From positions 186,001 to 250,000 of the forward strand of contig CAVFAY010000001.1 of the NCBI GenBank assembly GCA_963620595.1: a DNA stretch of 64,000 bases. Direction: 5' to 3'. Numbering within the stretch: position 1 is the stretch's first letter; the number at the start of each line of letters is the position of its first letter. Positions 31,854-40,229 of this stretch are shown in pieces. The stretch comes from Butyricicoccus_A sp963620595. Lineage in GTDB: Bacteria; Bacillota; Clostridia; Oscillospirales; Butyricicoccaceae. The position numbers were made by a program, and so were the translations under genes. Below the pieces are notes generated by a model. The model had not been told where the DNA came from. It saw only the letters and a program-made list of their open reading frames with translations, and searched no databases.

Positions 31854-32634
31854 CCTTTTTACTCTCTTCCCAAAGCCCCAGCATTTCATTCAGTGTTAAA
31901 TCTCCAACCTGCTTTCCTTGTGCAGCAGCCCCTTCTTCTACATGGGAAAACCGATGAATAAACTTCTCCGTCGTGTGATTCAGTGCTTCCTCCGGATCAG
32001 TTTGCGCAAATTTTGCCACCTTCACTGCTGCAAAAAGCAAATCGCCAATTTCCTCGGGTAAATCACCATCTCCGTGTTCTGCACGGCGCACCTCGTCCAA
32101 TTCCTCTTGCACTTTGTCCAGTGCGTTTTCTACACTGTTCCACTCAAATCCAACCTTTTCCGCCTTTTTCATGACTTTTTCCGCGCGAATCAATGCCGGA
32201 AGGGTACGCGCCACACTGTTCATGGTGTCCGCAACGCTTTTCTGATGCTTTTCTGTTTTTTTTAGATCATCCCAATTATTTAAAATATCCTGTGTCGAAT
32301 TCACCTGCACATCCTTAAACACATGCGGATGCCGATAAATCATCTTTTTGCAAATGCCGTCAATCACATCGTCCATATTAAAATGTCCCTGTTCTTCTTC
32401 TATTGTCGTGTGAAAAACAACTTGGAACAGCACATCACCCAGTTCTTCTTTGAGCAGTTCGGTATCTTCGTTGTCGATTGCCTCACATACCTCATACGTT
32501 TCTTCAATAAAATCTCGGCGAATGCTGTGATGGTTCTGCTGTCGATCCCACATACAGCCTTCTTCACTTCGCAAGATGCGCATCACCTGCAACAAATCGT
32601 CAAAATGATATTGTTTTTTTATTTCAAAGTCCAT
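31840..32634 (-). CDS. mazG: Nucleoside triphosphate pyrophosphohydrolase MazG
   Basis: A 264-residue enzyme that hydrolyses NTPs to NMP and pyrophosphate, which limits damaged or excess nucleotides. Two MazG domains: residues 10-110 (EGCMWDRQQNHHSIRRDFIEETYEVCEAID, with the metal-binding EExxE pattern and ELLKEELGDVLFQVVFH) and 170-250 (VQEELDEVRRAEHGDGDLPEEIGDLLFAAVKVAKF). The Bacillus equivalent YabN has an added methyltransferase domain that is absent here. It lies 21 bases after spoVB. Confidence 0.95.
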   Translation of the reverse strand: MDFEIKKQYHFDDLLQVMRILRSEEGCMWDRQQNHHSIRRDFIEETYEVCEAIDNEDTELLKEELGDVLFQVVFHTTIEEEQGHFNMDDVIDGICKKMIYRHPHVFKDVQVNSTQDILNNWDDLKKTEKHQKSVADTMNSVARTLPALIRAEKVMKKAEKVGFEWNSVENALDKVQEELDEVRRAEHGDGDLPEEIGDLLFAAVKVAKFAQTDPEEALNHTTEKFIHRFSHVEEGAAAQGKQVGDLTLNEMLGLWEESKKDEQK

Positions 32635-32655
32635 AAAACATGTTTCCTTTCTGTT

Positions 32656-33999
32656 CTATCTTCTTGGATGCAGTACATGCGCGATAAACGCCAGATTGAT
32701 GACCAGCAAAAGACTATAACAAGTCAACGTTCCGATTGGCAATGCTAAGATATTGACATTCGGCTGTCCAGCCAAATAGAAACCTACAGCAAACTTTACC
32801 GTACAGGCAACAGTCATCGCATAAACCGACAAATCCGGTCGTCCAAATGCCTGCAAAATAGAAATAGTAACGGTAGACAGTCCGACAAGAGGCTCGGCTA
32901 CACCAAGCAGGCGCAACAGCGGCGTTGCCGTCTGCACACCGTGCGGCTGAGAGGCAAATAAAAGCTGCAACAGCGGTCCTGCCAGCGCAAACAATCCAAT
33001 TCCGCACGGGATACATACAAGCAGCGTCAGCCCCATGGACGACCGCAGCAGCCGCCTTACTTGTCTATCCTGCTTTTTCGCGTGCGCAGCTGACAATGCC
33101 GGAAGTACGCTGACAGATACCGCGTTGGAAAGCGACTGCGGCAAATTGAACAGCGTCAATGCCATACCGGTATACGCGCCATACGCCGCGACAATTTCTT
33201 GGGCAGAAAAGCCCGCCGCTGGTAATCGTCGATATACAACAGACATGTCTAAAAAGCCGGAAACCGTCATGACGGCAGCTCCCAATGTCACGGGAATCAT
33301 CAGCTGTACCAGTTTAGAAAATTCATTCCGTTCTTTCGTCGGATGGCGAAGCGCTTGCCACGCACCGCGGCGCACACTCCATAGCAAATATAAAACGGCA
33401 AATAACTCTCCGCAAGTCACGCCGAATACCGCACCTGCTGCCGCGCCCGCGATGCCATACCCTGCATTCAGCAAAGCGCTCGCTGCAAACAGACCGACAA
33501 CTAGTTTTCCGACCGCTTCTGCCACCTGTGAAATGGCTGTCGGAACCATATCTCCCGTGCCCTGATACCAGCCGCGCAGAGCTGCCTCTACAGTCACCAA
33601 CAATACTGCCGGTGCAATGAGCAGCAAACACGGCACGGCGGTTGTCTGTCCAAACAGCCGGCACAGCATTGGTGCGGCTCCCGCCAATGCCAGTGACAGC
33701 AGCAGAGATGTTACTGCAAATACGGATACCGCTCGCACAGTGATTGCCTTTGCCTGTTCTCGTCTGCCGAGTGCCAATGCTTCGGACACCAAATGCGCCT
33801 GCGCTGCCGGAAGTCCCGCGGCAGAAATCACAAACAGCAGCGAGAAAAACTGCATAGCAAACGCAAACAGCCCCATGCCGCTGTCTCCGATGAGATTTGT
33901 CAATGGAATTTTGAACAGCGCACCGAGAATCTTGACCGTGACGCTGGAAAGAAGCAGTGCTGCCGCACCGCTGACATAGCTTGCCTTATTCCGTTTCAT
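32656..33999 (-). CDS. spoVB: SpoVB/MurJ-like polysaccharide transporter
   Basis: A 447-residue membrane protein with about 12-14 helices: KASYVSGAAALLLSSVTVKILGALFKIPLTNLIG at the start, then IPVTLGAAVMTVSGFLDMSVVYRRL and SLSNAVSVSVLPALSAA. It belongs to the MOP/MVF flippase group; SpoVB is needed for spore cortex, probably as a lipid-II-type transporter. The start at 33999 was chosen because AGGAGG stands 6 bases before it. The first four codons form one arm of a perfect inverted repeat with the leader (see the separate entry). Confidence 0.9.
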   Translation of the reverse strand: MKRNKASYVSGAAALLLSSVTVKILGALFKIPLTNLIGDSGMGLFAFAMQFFSLLFVISAAGLPAAQAHLVSEALALGRREQAKAITVRAVSVFAVTSLLLSLALAGAAPMLCRLFGQTTAVPCLLLIAPAVLLVTVEAALRGWYQGTGDMVPTAISQVAEAVGKLVVGLFAASALLNAGYGIAGAAAGAVFGVTCGELFAVLYLLWSVRRGAWQALRHPTKERNEFSKLVQLMIPVTLGAAVMTVSGFLDMSVVYRRLPAAGFSAQEIVAAYGAYTGMALTLFNLPQSLSNAVSVSVLPALSAAHAKKQDRQVRRLLRSSMGLTLLVCIPCGIGLFALAGPLLQLLFASQPHGVQTATPLLRLLGVAEPLVGLSTVTISILQAFGRPDLSVYAMTVACTVKFAVGFYLAGQPNVNILALPIGTLTCYSLLLVINLAFIAHVLHPRR

Positions 34000-34035
34000 G
34001 CCCATCCTCCTATGAGACAAGGTATGAAACGGAAT
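33988..34035 (-). promoter_or_regulatory. Perfect inverted repeat covering the spoVB start codon
   Basis: The leader sequence ATTCCGTTTCAT (34024-34035) is the exact complement of the first four codons of spoVB, ATGAAACGGAAT (33988-33999). The 24-base loop holds AGGAGG. In the mRNA this would be a 12-bp stem that hides the start codon and places the ribosome site in the loop. It lies between the zinc-ribbon gene and spoVB. Confidence 0.7.
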
Positions 34036-34070
34036 GCCGGGTTAGAAGCGCAGGTTACGCTGGATACTCA

Positions 34071-34469
34071 TCAAAGCTGTGCACCGCAATGGCTGCAAAA
34101 TGTGTCATCTTTTTTGCACTGTTTGCCGCAATTGGGACAGAATTGTACAGAACGCTCTGCGCTCAACTGTGCTTGCAGCTCGCCCATTTTTTGCAGCTTT
34201 TCATCAATAAGCTGCAGCTTAATCTGCAACGCCGCCTGATCCTCTCCATTGCCTGCATGGACACTATAGATCATCTTGCCAATCTCTTTGTACAGGATTT
34301 CCACTTCCGTATTCAGGTCAAAAATCTGCAAATTCAGCTTGGTCGCATTGAGCATATTCACCGCAGTCTTACCTGCGGCGTCCGCTGCTTTTGCCGCAGT
34401 CACGCCGGTACGGGCAGACAGAATTTCCGCTGATACCTTTGCTTTTTCAAAAAAGTTTGTCTTGTCCAT
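34071..34469 (-). CDS. Zinc-ribbon protein with helical N-terminal region
   Basis: A 132-residue protein. The first 105 residues are helical and Ala/Lys-rich (FFEKAKVSAEILSARTGVTAAKAADAAGK, and a second helix IQLQL...LQKMGELQAQL), probably a coiled coil. The C-terminus is a zinc ribbon, QFCPNCGKQCKKDDTFCSHCGAQL. Proteins of this kind are frequent in Clostridia and unassigned. It lies 27 bases after the uridine-kinase-like gene and probably shares its transcript. Confidence 0.75.
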   Translation of the reverse strand: MDKTNFFEKAKVSAEILSARTGVTAAKAADAAGKTAVNMLNATKLNLQIFDLNTEVEILYKEIGKMIYSVHAGNGEDQAALQIKLQLIDEKLQKMGELQAQLSAERSVQFCPNCGKQCKKDDTFCSHCGAQL

Positions 34470-34496
34470 AGAAATGCTCCTCTCTGGGTAAGTTTT

Positions 34497-35417
34497 TCAT
34501 CCAATAAATTCGTGCATGATCGAATCGTCTGGAATCAGGCCGAGGTCGTGGATCTCTTCAAATTGATCCAGTGCCCGCACCAAATTCTCCAATCCTGCGT
34601 CTATCATTTCCTGATGATACGGCGCAGCGTCACGCTTGAGCTGATTCATCAAAATACAGTCCTCATATTGCAGATACGTATTGACGATAAAATCCGCAGA
34701 TGGAATATACGGACGGATGTATAACCGTTCTCCGCGCCGCACTGAGCGCCACATGTTGATCGTCTCCGGCACCGGTGCATCGCGAAAGTTTTTGTCTCGA
34801 ATGGCACGGCGTACAAAACGCAGCACATGCGGTGCCAGACGCCAATTATTCGATAAAATCAACTGAGTGCCCACCGCCATATACACGGAAATAGACGACT
34901 CGCGCACCTTCGCCATCAGCACATCATTGAGCGCATGAATGCCTTCGATGACAGCAATTTCGCCTTTTTTCAACCGAACTTCTTTGACTTCCTCTGTCCG
35001 TACGTGATGCATAAAATCATACGTCGGCACTTCGATCGTTTCGCCGCGCACCAATGCTGCCAAGTGATCGCTGAGCATCGGCAAATCCATACATAACGGA
35101 GACTCCAAATCGTCATGTCCCTCTTCGTCCTTTGGGACAATATAGCTGTCGCGGCTCAAGTAGTAATCATCCATGGAGATGGCATAGGAGGGAACGCCTC
35201 TGCATTCAATGGCATCTCGAATGCGGTGAGAGGTTGTCGTCTTGCCACTGGAAGACGGACCGTTGAGCAACAGAATGGTACGGTCATATTGATTTTCACA
35301 GATGCAATCTGCAATACTCTCAATGACATTGGTATAACTTTGTTCAGATTGTGCAACAAATGCCGCCGGATCGCGCCGACAGTGTTCGTTGATTTCGTCT
35401 ATCTTTACATGAAACAT
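34497..35417 (-). CDS. Uridine-kinase-like P-loop NTPase
   Basis: A 306-residue protein with Walker A LLNGPSSSGKTTTSHRI, then AISMDDYYLSRDSYIVPKDEEG (the nucleoside-binding 'SMDDYY'), EVPTYDFMHHVRTEE and VIEGIHALND. This is the uridine kinase/phosphoribulokinase fold. Long clostridial homologues often carry an N-terminal TGS or HxxxH region, which this one lacks. The likely role is phosphorylation of a nucleoside. GAGG precedes the ATG by 8 bases, and the gene is 10 bases after hemZ. Confidence 0.85.
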   Translation of the reverse strand: MFHVKIDEINEHCRRDPAAFVAQSEQSYTNVIESIADCICENQYDRTILLLNGPSSSGKTTTSHRIRDAIECRGVPSYAISMDDYYLSRDSYIVPKDEEGHDDLESPLCMDLPMLSDHLAALVRGETIEVPTYDFMHHVRTEEVKEVRLKKGEIAVIEGIHALNDVLMAKVRESSISVYMAVGTQLILSNNWRLAPHVLRFVRRAIRDKNFRDAPVPETINMWRSVRRGERLYIRPYIPSADFIVNTYLQYEDCILMNQLKRDAAPYHQEMIDAGLENLVRALDQFEEIHDLGLIPDDSIMHEFIG

Positions 35418-35427
35418 GTATTTTTCC

Positions 35428-36912
35428 TCAGTCTGGCAACGTGACGCCGGATTTTGCCCAATCCAGAATCGCCTGCTTGCCTGCATTGATTCGTTCTAAT
35501 GAAACGTTGTATTCATATGGATATTTCGGATTGCTGATACGCCGGATTTTTCTTCCGTCTGTACCCAGCAGCTTGGTCACGCCGCCCGCACCGAGCGAAA
35601 CGATGGTCTGCAATTCCTCCATCATATAGACATTGTACTTGCATTCATATCCCATCTTACACCAGCCGACGTTTTCAAAGCCGCCCGCCATAAACTTCTG
35701 CCGATATAGATAATACGGCGCATATCCTGCCGCTGTCAGCTTTTTCGATGCAATTTCCAGCATCTGACGTACCGTTTCCTGTTTTTGCGCATTGTGCGTG
35801 CGGTCATGCTGATCTGCGCCGCGTTTCGCCGCCAGCGTATGCACGGTAATGTTTTCCGGATGTAATGCGAGTAAGGTATCTATCGTATGGGCAAAGCTCT
35901 CCGGCGTATCGCCGTCCAAGCCTGCAATCGTGTCCATATTGATAGCAGAAAATCCCACTTTCCGCGCTGTCTGATAACGATCCAGAACATCCTGTGCGCT
36001 ATGATGGCGTCCAATGCCTTCCAGCACTGCATCGTTCATGGACTGCGGGTTAATGGAAATGCGGTCTACGCCGTGTTTCTTGAGCACAAGCAGCTTTTCT
36101 CGTGTAATCGTGTCCGGTCTGCCGGCTTCCACCGTAAATTCCTCCAGCGCCTGCAAGTCAAAGGACTGATGTACCGTCTGGAGCAGACGATCCATCTGCT
36201 GCGCCGAAAGTGTGGTCGGCGTGCCGCCACCGATGTAAATCGTGACGATGCGCAGATCTGCCTGCTTTAAAATTTTTCCTGTGTGTACAATTTCCTCGCA
36301 CAGGGTATTCAAATACTCTGCCATCAGCTTACCCGCTTTTTCAATCGAATGACTGACAAACGAACAATAGCTGCATCGAGATGGACAGAACGGAATACCG
36401 ATATAGATGGAAATATCATCCGGATGGATTTTCTCTTTCAAATCCATGGCGATGCCCGCGGAGCGAATCGCCAGCGCGCGCCGCGCTGCCGAGACATGAT
36501 AGGTCTCCGTCATCAGCTTTGCCACCTGTGCCGGTGTATACCCCTGTTCCATAAAGCTTCGCGCGAACTTTGCCGGACGCACACCGGTCAGTGAGCCCCA
36601 TTCCGGCACAGTATCTAAAAACGGAGATACTGCCTCAAAAATGGCGGTCTTTAGCGCGTGCGTCCGAGCCCGTTTGGTTTGCTCAGCATCATCGGAAATC
36701 GGTGCACGCCGTTCCGCGCACACCTGTTTTCCCTGCCGCACGCAGCACACGCGAATACAATTTTCCATGCCAACCTGTTCAACGCAAACGCCTAACGCAT
36801 CCGTGTCCTCCGGCGCAATGTCTGCGCGCTCTGGGATTTCTGTCGGCAGCAAATTGTACAGCATTTCCCGAACGGGATGGTCATTTTCCAGACCTTGTAT
36901 GGTATAAATCAT
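35428..36912 (-). CDS. hemZ: Coproporphyrinogen dehydrogenase HemZ-type radical SAM enzyme
   Basis: A 494-residue radical SAM protein with the cluster motif C176-x3-C180-x2-C183 in IGIPFCPSRCSYCSF, then TIYIGGGTPTTLSAQQMDRLL and SINPQSMNDAVLEGIGR. HemZ is the clostridial/bacillar form of oxygen-independent coproporphyrinogen oxidase; actual haem synthesis is not proven, since related enzymes are haem chaperones. An N-terminal extension of about 165 residues, typical of HemZ, is present. It overlaps the MBL gene by 4 bases. Confidence 0.9.
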   Translation of the reverse strand: MIYTIQGLENDHPVREMLYNLLPTEIPERADIAPEDTDALGVCVEQVGMENCIRVCCVRQGKQVCAERRAPISDDAEQTKRARTHALKTAIFEAVSPFLDTVPEWGSLTGVRPAKFARSFMEQGYTPAQVAKLMTETYHVSAARRALAIRSAGIAMDLKEKIHPDDISIYIGIPFCPSRCSYCSFVSHSIEKAGKLMAEYLNTLCEEIVHTGKILKQADLRIVTIYIGGGTPTTLSAQQMDRLLQTVHQSFDLQALEEFTVEAGRPDTITREKLLVLKKHGVDRISINPQSMNDAVLEGIGRHHSAQDVLDRYQTARKVGFSAINMDTIAGLDGDTPESFAHTIDTLLALHPENITVHTLAAKRGADQHDRTHNAQKQETVRQMLEIASKKLTAAGYAPYYLYRQKFMAGGFENVGWCKMGYECKYNVYMMEELQTIVSLGAGGVTKLLGTDGRKIRRISNPKYPYEYNVSLERINAGKQAILDWAKSGVTLPD

Positions 36913-37559
36913 CTGCCGACTGCCTCAATCATATACGGATTGTGCTGCCGTTCGTGCTCTAAGGTAGACAAGCCTTCATGTCCCGGCAGAACACGGAAAT
37001 CTCCCGGCATATCATGCAGCTTTTTCAGCGAACGAAGCATATCATTCCAGTTGCCGCCCGGCAGATCGGTTCTGCCGCAGTTTTCGCGGAACAGCGTGTC
37101 ACCGGTAAATAATACTGCATCGTCTAAGCGAATCACGCACGAACCGGGCGTATGACCCGGTGTGCTGTAATATGTCGCCGTCATGCCGCCAAACGAAACC
37201 GCTGTGCCTTCTTCCGCCCAAATATCTGCGCCAGGGAAATCAAACCGGCTCATCAGCTGTCTGCCATACGCGCCAAACGGTGACAGTGCCGCGTTGGCGT
37301 CGAGCAGATATTCATCCTGCTTGCTGACAACAACCTGCGCGCCAGTCGCGCACTTAATAGCACCAACTGCGAGAATATGGTCGAAATGGGCATGGGTCAG
37401 CAGAATATATTTCAACTGAATGTGTTCTTCTTGTATGATCTGGATAAGCTGTTCTGCGCGATCACCCGGATCGACAATCGCGCCCTCGTGTGATGCTTCA
37501 TCCCAGACGAGATAACAGTTGGTGGCGACATCGCCTACCACAAATTGCTTGATTTGCAT
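36909..37559 (-). CDS. MBL-fold metallo-hydrolase (glyoxalase II-like, YqgX)
   Basis: A 216-residue metallo-beta-lactamase-fold protein. Metal ligands are seen in LTHAHFDHILAVG (HxHxDH), TPGHTPGSCVIRL, FTGDTLFRENCGRTDLPGG and VLPGHEG. The closest group is hydroxyacylglutathione-hydrolase-like proteins such as YqgX, which use bacillithiol or a similar thiol adduct in Firmicutes. It is coupled to hemZ and 11 bases after dtd. Confidence 0.9.
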   Translation of the reverse strand: MQIKQFVVGDVATNCYLVWDEASHEGAIVDPGDRAEQLIQIIQEEHIQLKYILLTHAHFDHILAVGAIKCATGAQVVVSKQDEYLLDANAALSPFGAYGRQLMSRFDFPGADIWAEEGTAVSFGGMTATYYSTPGHTPGSCVIRLDDAVLFTGDTLFRENCGRTDLPGGNWNDMLRSLKKLHDMPGDFRVLPGHEGLSTLEHERQHNPYMIEAVGR

Positions 37560-37570
37560 AGTATTTCCTC

Positions 37571-38029
37571 TTATTTCTTTCGCATCAGCTCATCGGTGTC
37601 CAGCAAAATGGTCACAGGTCCATCGTTGAGCAGCTCGACCTTCATATCTGCGCCAAATTCGCCGGTCTGAGTCTCAATGCCCAGACCGCGGCAGCAATTG
37701 ACAAAATATTCATACAAGTCATTTGCCTGCTCGCCCTTTGCAGCTTTGGTGAAATTCGGTCGTTTTCCCTTACGGCAGTCGGCATACAGCGTAAACTGGC
37801 TGACAACCAGCAGTCTTCCGCCGACATCGGCAAGGGCTAAATTCATTTTATCATTGTCATCGGTAAAAACGCGCAAACCGGCAATCTTTCTTGCCAGATA
37901 CAGGGCTTGTTCTTGGGTGTCTTCCGGCGCAACGCCAAGAAGAACAAGAAATCCTGTTCCAATTTCACCGGATACTTGCCCCTCTATGGTTACTTTTGCG
38001 TGCGTGACACGCTGCAATACGGCTCTCAT
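37571..38029 (-). CDS. dtd: D-aminoacyl-tRNA deacylase
   Basis: A 152-residue enzyme that removes D-amino acids from mischarged tRNA. Signature parts: MRAVLQRVTHAKVTIEG, the active-site SQFTLYADCRKGKRPNFTKAA, and LNDGPVTILLDT with the Gly-cis-Pro pair that gives chiral proofreading. The ATG follows AGGAGG. It lies 10 bases after relA, as in many Firmicutes. Confidence 0.97.
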   Translation of the reverse strand: MRAVLQRVTHAKVTIEGQVSGEIGTGFLVLLGVAPEDTQEQALYLARKIAGLRVFTDDNDKMNLALADVGGRLLVVSQFTLYADCRKGKRPNFTKAAKGEQANDLYEYFVNCCRGLGIETQTGEFGADMKVELLNDGPVTILLDTDELMRKK

Positions 38030-38039
38030 AGCTTCCTCC

Positions 38040-40214
38040 TCACATGGTCTGACGCGTGACGTTAATGACACCGCGCAGACTGCGCAGTTTCTTCGTCAGT
38101 GCATCCAACTGCGCCAAACCCGTGACGGCGATCACAATGTTAATAATGCCGTAACCCTCGGACAGCGTTTTGCCATTAAAATCTTTGACGTTAATATGAT
38201 TATTCGCCAGCAGCTGTAAGACATCGTTCATGACGCCCATGCGATCATTGGTTGAAATCTGAATTGCTGTGCTGAATCGTTCCTTGGATTCTACATGGCT
38301 TTCATCCCAATAAACAGTTACCCAGCGTTTCTGATCTTCTGGATTGGCATTTTTCACGTTGATGCAGTCTTTGCGATGCACGGAAACGCCAAAGCCACGC
38401 GTAACATAACCAATGATGTCATCGCCCGGAACCGGCGTACAGCAACGAGCAAATTTCACCTTGCAGTCAACATCATCCAATCCTTCAACTATCACGCCGG
38501 AATCTGAGTGTCCGCGCGGTGTCGGTTTTGTATTGAGCGGTCTCTGTTTTTCCTCCTGCTTTCGGGCACGAATCACCTCATCGCGCACCTTGTTGAGCAC
38601 CTTTGTCACGGTGATGCCGCCATAGCCCAATGCATTATACATCTCTTCTAAGTTTGGATATCCGAATTTTTCCAGAACATTCTTCTGAATTTCCGGCTTT
38701 TCTATAAAGTGACTGTACAATAAGCTGGAGCGCAGTTCACGTTCCAGATCAGCGCGCCCCTGTTCAATGTTTTCCTCACGGCACTCTTTCTTAAACCACT
38801 GCTTAATTTTGTTTCGAGCTTCCGATGTTTTAATCATATTGAGCCAGTCACGCTTCGGACCATGTGTTTCTTTGGAAGTCAGAATCTCGACCACATCACC
38901 ATTCTTCAACGTATAATTGATTGGCGCAATACGACCATTAACTTTACATCCAGTCATGCGGTTGCCAACTGCAGAGTGAATACCATAGGCAAAATCAATA
39001 GGCGTAGCACCTACCGGCAAACTAACCGCATCTCCGCGCGGGGTAAAAACAAATACTTCATCTGCGAACAAATCTACCTTTATATGCTTGATAAAGTCTT
39101 CGGCCTCGGTGTCTTGCTGCGACTCCAGTAGTTGGCGAATCCATGCATAAGTCTGTTCGCCACTGCTTTTTTGCAGATGTTCCTTGTACTTCCAATGCGC
39201 CGCAATGCCGTATTCTGCCATCTTGTGCATTTCTTCCGTGCGAATCTGCACCTCAAACGGCACACCAGAACGACCAATGACCGTTGTGTGCAAAGATCGA
39301 TAGCCATTCGGCTTCGGCGTGGAGATATAGTCCTTAAATCGTCCCGGAATCGGTTTGTATAAGTCATGCACATAACCCAAGACATTATAGCAGTCTGCTA
39401 CGGACTCTACGATAACACGCACAGCGCAAATATCATAGATCTCGTTGATACTCTTGTTTTGCTCGAACATCTTGCGATAAATACTATAGATATGCTTGAC
39501 ACGGGCAGAAATAGAATTTTTTATGCCACTCTCAGACAGTTTCTCATTGATAGTCTTTTTGATGCGGTTGAGCATTTCTTCCAGTTCCGGACGCTGGCGC
39601 TCCAAACCGTCTACAATCTCCTTGTAACCAATCGGGTCAAGATATTTCAGCGACAGATCTTCCAGCTCCCACTTAACACGCTGCATACCCAAGCGATGTG
39701 CAATCGGCGCATAGATTTCCATCGTTTCCAACGACTTTGAGCGTTGCTTTTCTACTGTCATGTACTGCATGGTGCGCATATTGTGCAGGCGGTCTGCCAG
39801 TTTAATGAGAATAACGCGAATATCCTTTGCCATGGCAATCAGCATCTTTCGCAGATCCTCAACCTGTTCCTGTGCCTTAGAATAATGCAACTGTCCCAAG
39901 CGTGTCACGCCATTGACCAGGTCCGCTACCGATTCACCGAATTGTTCCTTGATTTCATCGTATCCAAATGCAGTATCCTCAATGCAGTCATGCAGAAGAC
40001 CTGCACAGATAGAGTCGGTATCCAATCCCATCTCCACGATAATTTCTGCTACGGATACTGGATGAATGATATACGGATCGCCATTTTTTCTCTTTTGTCC
40101 GTCATGTGCCTTGTTGGCGCACTCGTACGCGCGGCGGATTTTATCGACATCTGCATTCGGCGTCTGCTTTTCTACACGTTGTAATAAAAAATCAATTTTG
40201 TTTTGAATATCCAT
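38040..40214 (-). CDS. relA: Bifunctional (p)ppGpp synthetase/hydrolase RelA/SpoT (Rel)
   Basis: A 724-residue stringent-response enzyme. The HD hydrolase domain (about 45-150) shows IIHPVSVAEI, LLHDCIEDTAFG and LADRLHNMRTM. The synthetase domain follows, with RFKDYISTPKPNGYRSLHTT. A TGS domain (FVFTPRGDAVSLPVGATPIDFAYGIHSAVG), a zinc/CC region (KFARCCTPVPGDDIIGY) and a C-terminal ACT domain complete it. The hydrolase motif HDxxED is intact, so it should both make and degrade (p)ppGpp. It follows recJ by 15 bases; the apt gene often found between the two is absent. Confidence 0.97.
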   Translation of the reverse strand: MDIQNKIDFLLQRVEKQTPNADVDKIRRAYECANKAHDGQKRKNGDPYIIHPVSVAEIIVEMGLDTDSICAGLLHDCIEDTAFGYDEIKEQFGESVADLVNGVTRLGQLHYSKAQEQVEDLRKMLIAMAKDIRVILIKLADRLHNMRTMQYMTVEKQRSKSLETMEIYAPIAHRLGMQRVKWELEDLSLKYLDPIGYKEIVDGLERQRPELEEMLNRIKKTINEKLSESGIKNSISARVKHIYSIYRKMFEQNKSINEIYDICAVRVIVESVADCYNVLGYVHDLYKPIPGRFKDYISTPKPNGYRSLHTTVIGRSGVPFEVQIRTEEMHKMAEYGIAAHWKYKEHLQKSSGEQTYAWIRQLLESQQDTEAEDFIKHIKVDLFADEVFVFTPRGDAVSLPVGATPIDFAYGIHSAVGNRMTGCKVNGRIAPINYTLKNGDVVEILTSKETHGPKRDWLNMIKTSEARNKIKQWFKKECREENIEQGRADLERELRSSLLYSHFIEKPEIQKNVLEKFGYPNLEEMYNALGYGGITVTKVLNKVRDEVIRARKQEEKQRPLNTKPTPRGHSDSGVIVEGLDDVDCKVKFARCCTPVPGDDIIGYVTRGFGVSVHRKDCINVKNANPEDQKRWVTVYWDESHVESKERFSTAIQISTNDRMGVMNDVLQLLANNHINVKDFNGKTLSEGYGIINIVIAVTGLAQLDALTKKLRSLRGVINVTRQTM

Positions 40215-40229
40215 ATGCTCACTCCCCAG

